From NCBI RefSeq assembly GCF_028769735.1, contig NC_088179.1:8585950-8649949 (forward strand): a DNA stretch of 64,000 nt, given 5' to 3'. The notes beneath the pieces are model-generated. The model saw only the letters and a list, made by a program, of their open reading frames with translations, had not been told where the DNA came from and did no database searches. The stretch is from Zonotrichia leucophrys gambelii. Lineage: Eukaryota > Chordata > Aves > Passeriformes > Passerellidae. A program made the translations under genes and the position numbers. This document shows, piece by piece, positions 58,931 through 64,000 of the stretch. The stretch's first letter is position 1. Every line of letters starts with the position of its first letter.

Positions 58931-61900
58931 CCAGTGCCTCTCCAGCGCCTGCAGGAGGAGCCCAGCCCTGCTGCCTCACTGCTATTACCTGCCCAGTGTC
59001 CTACACTTGCTAAGGGATGCCTGAAGTTCAGGATAATCTCTCCACCCCATAGGAGAGATCCCCTGCTCATGGGATCCATCAGCTCAGCCAGGGCCAGAGG
59101 GCAGAGCCTGGGCTGGAAAAGCAGCAAAAGCATCAGATGAACCAACAGGGAAAGAGTTTGCTGCTCCACTTGTTCCAGTATAGCAGCCTCCACTTTGAGT
59201 CCCCTGCACAGGAATAGCAAACACCAACGGATTAAGGAATATATGCCTTCTCATAGAAGCACAGAATTATTTTTGTCTCCAGGCCTCCCACACACATACT
59301 CACATCTTTTCTCCCATGGAGTTTCAAGGCTTTTCACGAGCCTGTGACATCTGCTTACCAACATTTGGTGTAAAAATATCGATATCTGCTCTGCATAGCT
59401 GTTCTGAGTGCTACATTTACCAGCCAGTAAAGATCAGGAGTCTCCTGGGAGCTGGCTGGATCAAACTGTCATGATTTCAGCACTGCTTTGCGTCAGACAG
59501 CAGAATTTAAAGTCAAAACACAGATAGTTCAGGGAGGAAGACAATGTGAAGCCCTGAGTCATACCCTGCTGAGGGTGAGGAGAACAGATTAATAGACAGC
59601 AAACATGAATGAAACTGAAGGGCTCATTTAGTCATGCGGCTGCTTCTGAAACCCAAAATAGGATTTATTTTTAGTCGCTGGGCATGAAAAGAGGATTTCT
59701 TTGCACTTTGCCAAGGAGAAGTTGAGAGAAGAGTTTTAATTAGCATGGGGCAGGCTCCCCTTTGCCTTGACACCCCGAGGGCTCGGCTGCAGCACTGGCT
59801 GTGCTCAGGCTGGGGCTGCTGCTCTCAGCCTGCTCCGACAATTCGTCATCCAGGGCATGCTGCACAGCCCAGCAGCTCTCAGCACCATTCACACATGGAA
59901 GAGGCAGCCTTCACTGCAGCCCCAGCCCACTCTGCCAAAGCTGAGGCACAATACTCTGCTTGTAGCCAGGGGCTTTGTCTGGGGAGCTGCTCTGCTCCCC
60001 ACTGCTGGCTCATGGGGAAGGGAGGCAAAGCAACCCTGTCGTGGCAGCTGGAGAATCTGCACAGGCTGACCCCAAAGCATTGGAGATTACACAACTGAAA
60101 CCCTCCAGAGCAGCAGCAGCCAGCAAAACTCGTTTGGCTGTGCCCTCCCAGTGCATGCCAGCTGCTCCTGCCAGGATCCTCAGCTGGTGTGAGTGCCCAG
60201 CCTGGGGTTTTGGCCACCTTGGGGTACCTGGCTCAGCCAGGACTGCCCTTCAGTGATGGTTTCTCATGAGAGAACACAAAAGTTCTACATGGGAGGGGAA
60301 AAAGTTTGCACAGCAGTGATCTGCACACACATTTATGTGAGTTTTCATTTTAAATAAACAGAGAGAAGTGCTTTCACAGCTGTGCATGGGATTAGGTCCA
60401 TTATTTAGTCCTCTGCTAAGTCATTCAGCAATTCTGCTCTGCAGAAACTTCATGATCTTGGGGCTAAGTCATTTCCATTCCTTACTTACATTAAACCCTC
60501 ATTAATTTTTACATTAATCACTCACAAACATGAAGAAGCTCAGTGATTTTGGATCTGTGTGTCTCTGGCAGAAAAGTGCCCATTTTGTTATCTGCTGCCT
60601 TGTCTGACAACACAGAATGGGGGTTAGAGGAGCCAAATTGCCACTCCAAATTAACACTTCCTCTTTTTTTTGAGAGTCCAGCCATTCCCAAAGCACGAGC
60701 CAGCATGCTGGCATTACTGCACATGGGCAAAGGTTCTGCCATCCCCAAGCCATCAGGGCAACAGGTGCTTTAGCAATGGAGCATGTGAGAGTTTATGTGC
60801 TGAAGCTGGGAGGGCAAAAAGCCCAGCTCCGCTCTGTGCCATAAAACATTATCACCATTTTCTTGTGCATTGTCCTTGTCAGGGTCATTTGTTTCCCTGG
60901 TTTCATCACAGCCCATTTTGTGACCATAGGTTTGTCCTTTGCTCAGTACATTTGTGCATGAATTCCAACCCTATTGCTACAGTAATTTATACAGATCTGG
61001 GTCAAAATCAAACCCAGTATTTGGTCAAGAATGTGACAAAAATAGGCGAAAGAGACTCAGTGCAAGGCACAGGACAGAGACAGTCTTATGGAATTCCCTC
61101 CTTCTACAAGAAAAGAGGAAACAATTTGATTTGTTAGCTTGTGTGGACAAGGCAAAACCACTTCATGACGTGGCCTTTTTAAAAAATATATACTAAATTA
61201 AAAGTTTAGTCAACATAATTACAAGTGATTGCATCAAAAAGAGAGCACAAATTCATGTCCTCCCACGTGGTTATGGCTGTTAGCATTTGTCACATCAGCA
61301 TTAAAGCAGAAATCTTGTTGTTTTAGGGTTCAGCTGTGCTGACACTGATTTTCAGGATGTAGACCTAAGGAGAGCTGGCTGGCTTCAATGGCAGCTTCCC
61401 TATTCAGTGGCTGTGGAATGAAGGCAAGCCCAGAGTCTCCGTGCAAAAAGCAGAACAGATGCAGGTTAATCATTTACCCCTCACTGCTGCAGGCTGTACT
61501 CAGGGGTGAGCACAGAGCCAGCACAGCCCACTGACCCACTGACACCCACTCCTGGCTGCTGAGGGTGTAATGCCATCCAACAGGTGTGCAGGAGGCAGAT
61601 TGTGGGCAGCAGGAGGCAGAGAAATCAAACAGTGATCTGTGAGCTGCACAATTCCTCAATGGACAAGTGTACATGGAAAGGCACCATGCTCCATCCAGCT
61701 GGGTACATGGCACAACGCGGCATCCATCCACTGCAATATTAAGAGCTCTGTTAACATGTACAATTTGCTTTCTCTTATCACTCAGTCATGGAGAGGTCTC
61801 TTGAGGCACGAAAAGACTGATGGGCAGGCTGCTCCCTTCTCTGGCAAAAGTCAAAATACAAGTGGTGACATTGTTTCTCCAAAAAGCCTCCAATCGACAG

Positions 61901-62884
61901 GACAACTACTAACATTTCTGCAAGCTGGGAAGAACATTTGTTTGGATGTCCAAGCTGTTTTAGATAGCAGTCTCACACCTCTCTCAGCTATAAGAGCCTT
62001 GACTGGCAAGTAAAATCCATATAATCAGGTGAAAATGCTGTGATTTTCCCCTGAGGTAAATACTTTCTGTCTTACATACCTGACTGGTAAGTGCCTGAGA
62101 TGAGCTGAGTGCCCTTCCCAGCCCTGAGGCTCCACTTGGGAGGGTACATTTGTCATAATTGTAGCTGGCGCCTTTATTTTGAAGCAGTTCTGGTGCTGCC
62201 ACTGTGCTGCAAAACATCACCCCAGGTCCATCCCCACAGCAGCAGGGCTGCAAAGCCCAAAAAGCACAGCCCAGGAATTGCTCACAGATGCAGCCTGCAT
62301 CCCCAAGGACTCAGGGGCCATGTCCCAAAAAAACACCAGGTATCCTGTCATCTGCTCGTCCTGCATTCAGCGTGATGCTGCATCATAGAAGTGTTCTGCC
62401 CTCCCAGAATAAATGGTTTAAAATTCAAGGCAAAAGCAATTCATTGCAGCTGTTTAAAATCAGGTCACGAAGCCCTCAGTGAATTGCTGTCAGCACCACC
62501 CCAGTGTGGCTCACAGGAGCTCCTGTGTGGATATGGGGTCACAGGGAGCTTTTGGCTGCCTCTGGGTTTCCACCAGAGCACCTCAAAGATGGACCAAGAG
62601 ACCAGGTGTTCTGCCTGGCACTGGAGATCTTGTCTGAAGGACTAAATGGATTCCTTGTGCACACCAGGAGGTTTTCACCTTCTGTTGCAGATGTAATATT
62701 GATGGGGTTCTCAATTGTACGTAGCCATTTCAGGATGCTATTGTATGAAAAACACACAAACAAACCAAACCCAGCCATTCCAGGTTGCTGATGCTTACTT
62801 TGGATCAGGGAGCCAGGACCAGTCTGTTTGCTGAGGTGGATTCTCCTTGGTTTCCCCCAGTGTAATGAAGCCTGTTGGTACAGA
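58931..62884. other. Non-coding DNA on the 5' side of SCG2
   Basis: Unique sequence with overlapping chance frames in the GC-richer part (59740..60250). No gene or repeat family recognised. Confidence 0.6.
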
Positions 62885-63643
62885 AGCTTTGTGGGGCCCC
62901 TGCTGGCTGGGCTCTCTCAGGTCTTTTTCCTGGAGAAGCACAGAGAGAAGAAAGAGAAAACAATTCTCATCTCTACTTGCTGCTCCTGTTGCTTTTGCAC
63001 ATGTGGAATGTGTCAAGGAGATTGGTTACCTGAAGTGATTGGGCAATTGGATTCTGCTGAGGATTGTTCGGTTTCCTTGGCCAGCTGGAAAAAGCTGTGT
63101 CCTGGCTGTCTGGGGAAGAGTCACGAGTTTTCTTTAGTATGTAATTATAGTATAGTATCTTTTTAGTTTAGTATAGTATAGTACAGTATAGTATAGTATC
63201 GTTTTAATATAGTAATAGAATAATATAATAAAATAATATAATAAAATAGTATTGCAATATTGTATTATAATAATATATCACATAGTAATTATACTATAAT
63301 ACAATAATTATAATAATATGATAATTATAATATAGTATAACATAATATAATATAGTATAACATAATATAATATAGTATAACATAATATAATATAGTATAA
63401 CATAACATAATATAGTATAACATAACATAGTATAACATAACATAATATAGTATAACATAACATAGTATAACATAACATAACATAGTATAACATAGTATAA
63501 CATAACATAACATAACATAACATAACATAACATAACATAACAACAGTAAAGCAATTGTTCAGCATCTTGAATGCATGGAGTCAGATGCCAGTCACTCCCT
63601 GCATCAGGGGCACCCTGTATTACTGTGCCTGGTGGTCCTGGCA
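62885..63643 (+). mobile_element. Solo LTR of family B split by an expanded A/T satellite
   Basis: The left part (about 62908..63145) matches family B: TTTTTCCTGGAGAAGC, CACATGTGGAATGTGTC, GGATTCTGCTG and AGTCACGAGTTTTC. The right part (63545..63625) matches its 3' end: AGTAAAGCA, then GCATGGAGTCAGAT, then CCCTGCATCAGGGG. Between them is about 400 bp of A/T pentamer satellite. GGTACAGA occurs at 62877..62884 and 63644..63651 and may be a target duplication, but the first bases inside are not TG. The outer limits are therefore tentative. Confidence 0.7.
63136..63544. repeat. A/T pentamer satellite with 20-bp higher-order unit
   Basis: The basic units are five bases: TATAG, ATAAC and ATAAT types. 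From about 63332 they form a 20-bp higher-order unit (ATAGT ATAAC ATAAT ATAAT) repeated several times. Toward 63541 this gives way to pure ATAAC repeats. The minus-strand frames rich in Leu-Cys-Tyr-Val-Met come from this array and are not genes. Confidence 0.9.
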
Positions 63644-63651
63644 GGTACAGA

Positions 63652-64000
63652 CTTGGTCCTGTGCACAAGCAGAGCCCCCTGAGCGCCTGGGAAGGACATC
63701 AACCCCATTTTATGATATTTTTCGAAGCACAGAGGTATTTTGTATGGGACAGGAAGAAATGGGGAGGAAGATCTGTAACGTGAGGAGCAGACACAGCAGG
63801 AGCTGGTAAGGGAAGGCAGCAGGCAGGGATGCAGCTGCAGTGCCTGAGCCAGCAGAGCACAGAGACCAAACTCCTCTGGAAACCACAGACACAGGCTGGA
63901 GCTGGCAGGAGCAGATGGTGCAGGAGCTGAGGCAGGAACACTGAGCCTCTCTGGGAGGCTCTGTGCCAAGGAGGTGGCACCAAAGGGTAATTAGGCTGAT
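63652..64000. other. Non-coding DNA at the window edge
   Basis: Unique, moderately GC-rich sequence after the last LTR. Nothing recognised. Confidence 0.6.

Noticed and set aside
59254..59272. CATAGAAGCACAGAAT resembles the tail of a CR1 element
   Set aside because: The neighbouring sequence does not continue as CR1, so the match is too short to call.
63294..63668. Minus frames rich in Leu-Cys-Tyr-Val-Met that look like membrane proteins
   Set aside because: They are translations of the A/T pentamer satellite in the family B LTR.
1..64000. CRISPR arrays, operons, tRNA or rRNA genes, insertion sequences, toxin genes
   Set aside because: None seen. The tandem repeats lack unique spacers of constant length, and the DNA is vertebrate in character.

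Overview
The window looks like bird nuclear DNA, most likely from a songbird. The evidence is one clear vertebrate gene (secretogranin II) with avian-type residues, the 3' end of a CR1 LINE of the bird type, and five solo LTRs from two endogenous-retrovirus families that I associate with passerine genomes. The songbird call is inference from repeat content; no species can be named from the sequence alone. There are no operons, CRISPR arrays or bacterial features.

The only protein-coding gene I can support is SCG2 (secretogranin II), on the minus strand. Its whole coding sequence is in one exon (CDS 49586..51463, 625 codons). Upstream are an intron of about 3.3 kb and a predicted non-coding first exon inside a CpG island (about 54400..54960). 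The predicted promoter has a TATA box, a CRE-like TGACG, GC boxes and an almost complete REST-binding RE1/NRSE element at the predicted start site. These parts fit a gene that is silent outside neurons and neuroendocrine cells and induced by cAMP in them. The precursor carries a signal peptide, secretoneurin, an EM66-type peptide and a manserin-type peptide, each bounded by paired basic residues.

Positions 1..49100, on the 3' side of SCG2, are non-coding as far as I can see. This stretch holds a CR1 3' end (4068..4487, minus) and an inverted partner fragment (5301..5426). It also holds solo LTRs at 14801..15091, 31480..31897, 40787..41171 and 43349..43629. Microsatellites are (GGAT)n at 16875 and (TTTA)n at 28446. 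Minisatellites are at 37744..37972 and 39393..40408; the second is about 1 kb of a 9-10 bp unit that creates a spurious 397-codon reading frame. In mammals and chicken, as I recall, this flank faces a long gene desert toward KCNE4, which matches the lack of genes here.

Positions 54968..64000, on the 5' side, are also non-coding. They contain a purine-rich stretch, a perfect 50-bp tandem duplication (56399..56489), a 33-50 bp minisatellite (58651..58930) and a solo LTR split by a large pentamer-based A/T satellite (about 62885..63643). The most notable signals are the RE1 with a one-base-short spacer at the SCG2 promoter, the expansion of a pentamer tract at one fixed site within an LTR family, and the 1-kb minisatellite with signs of higher-order repeats. 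I found no previously undescribed multi-gene system.
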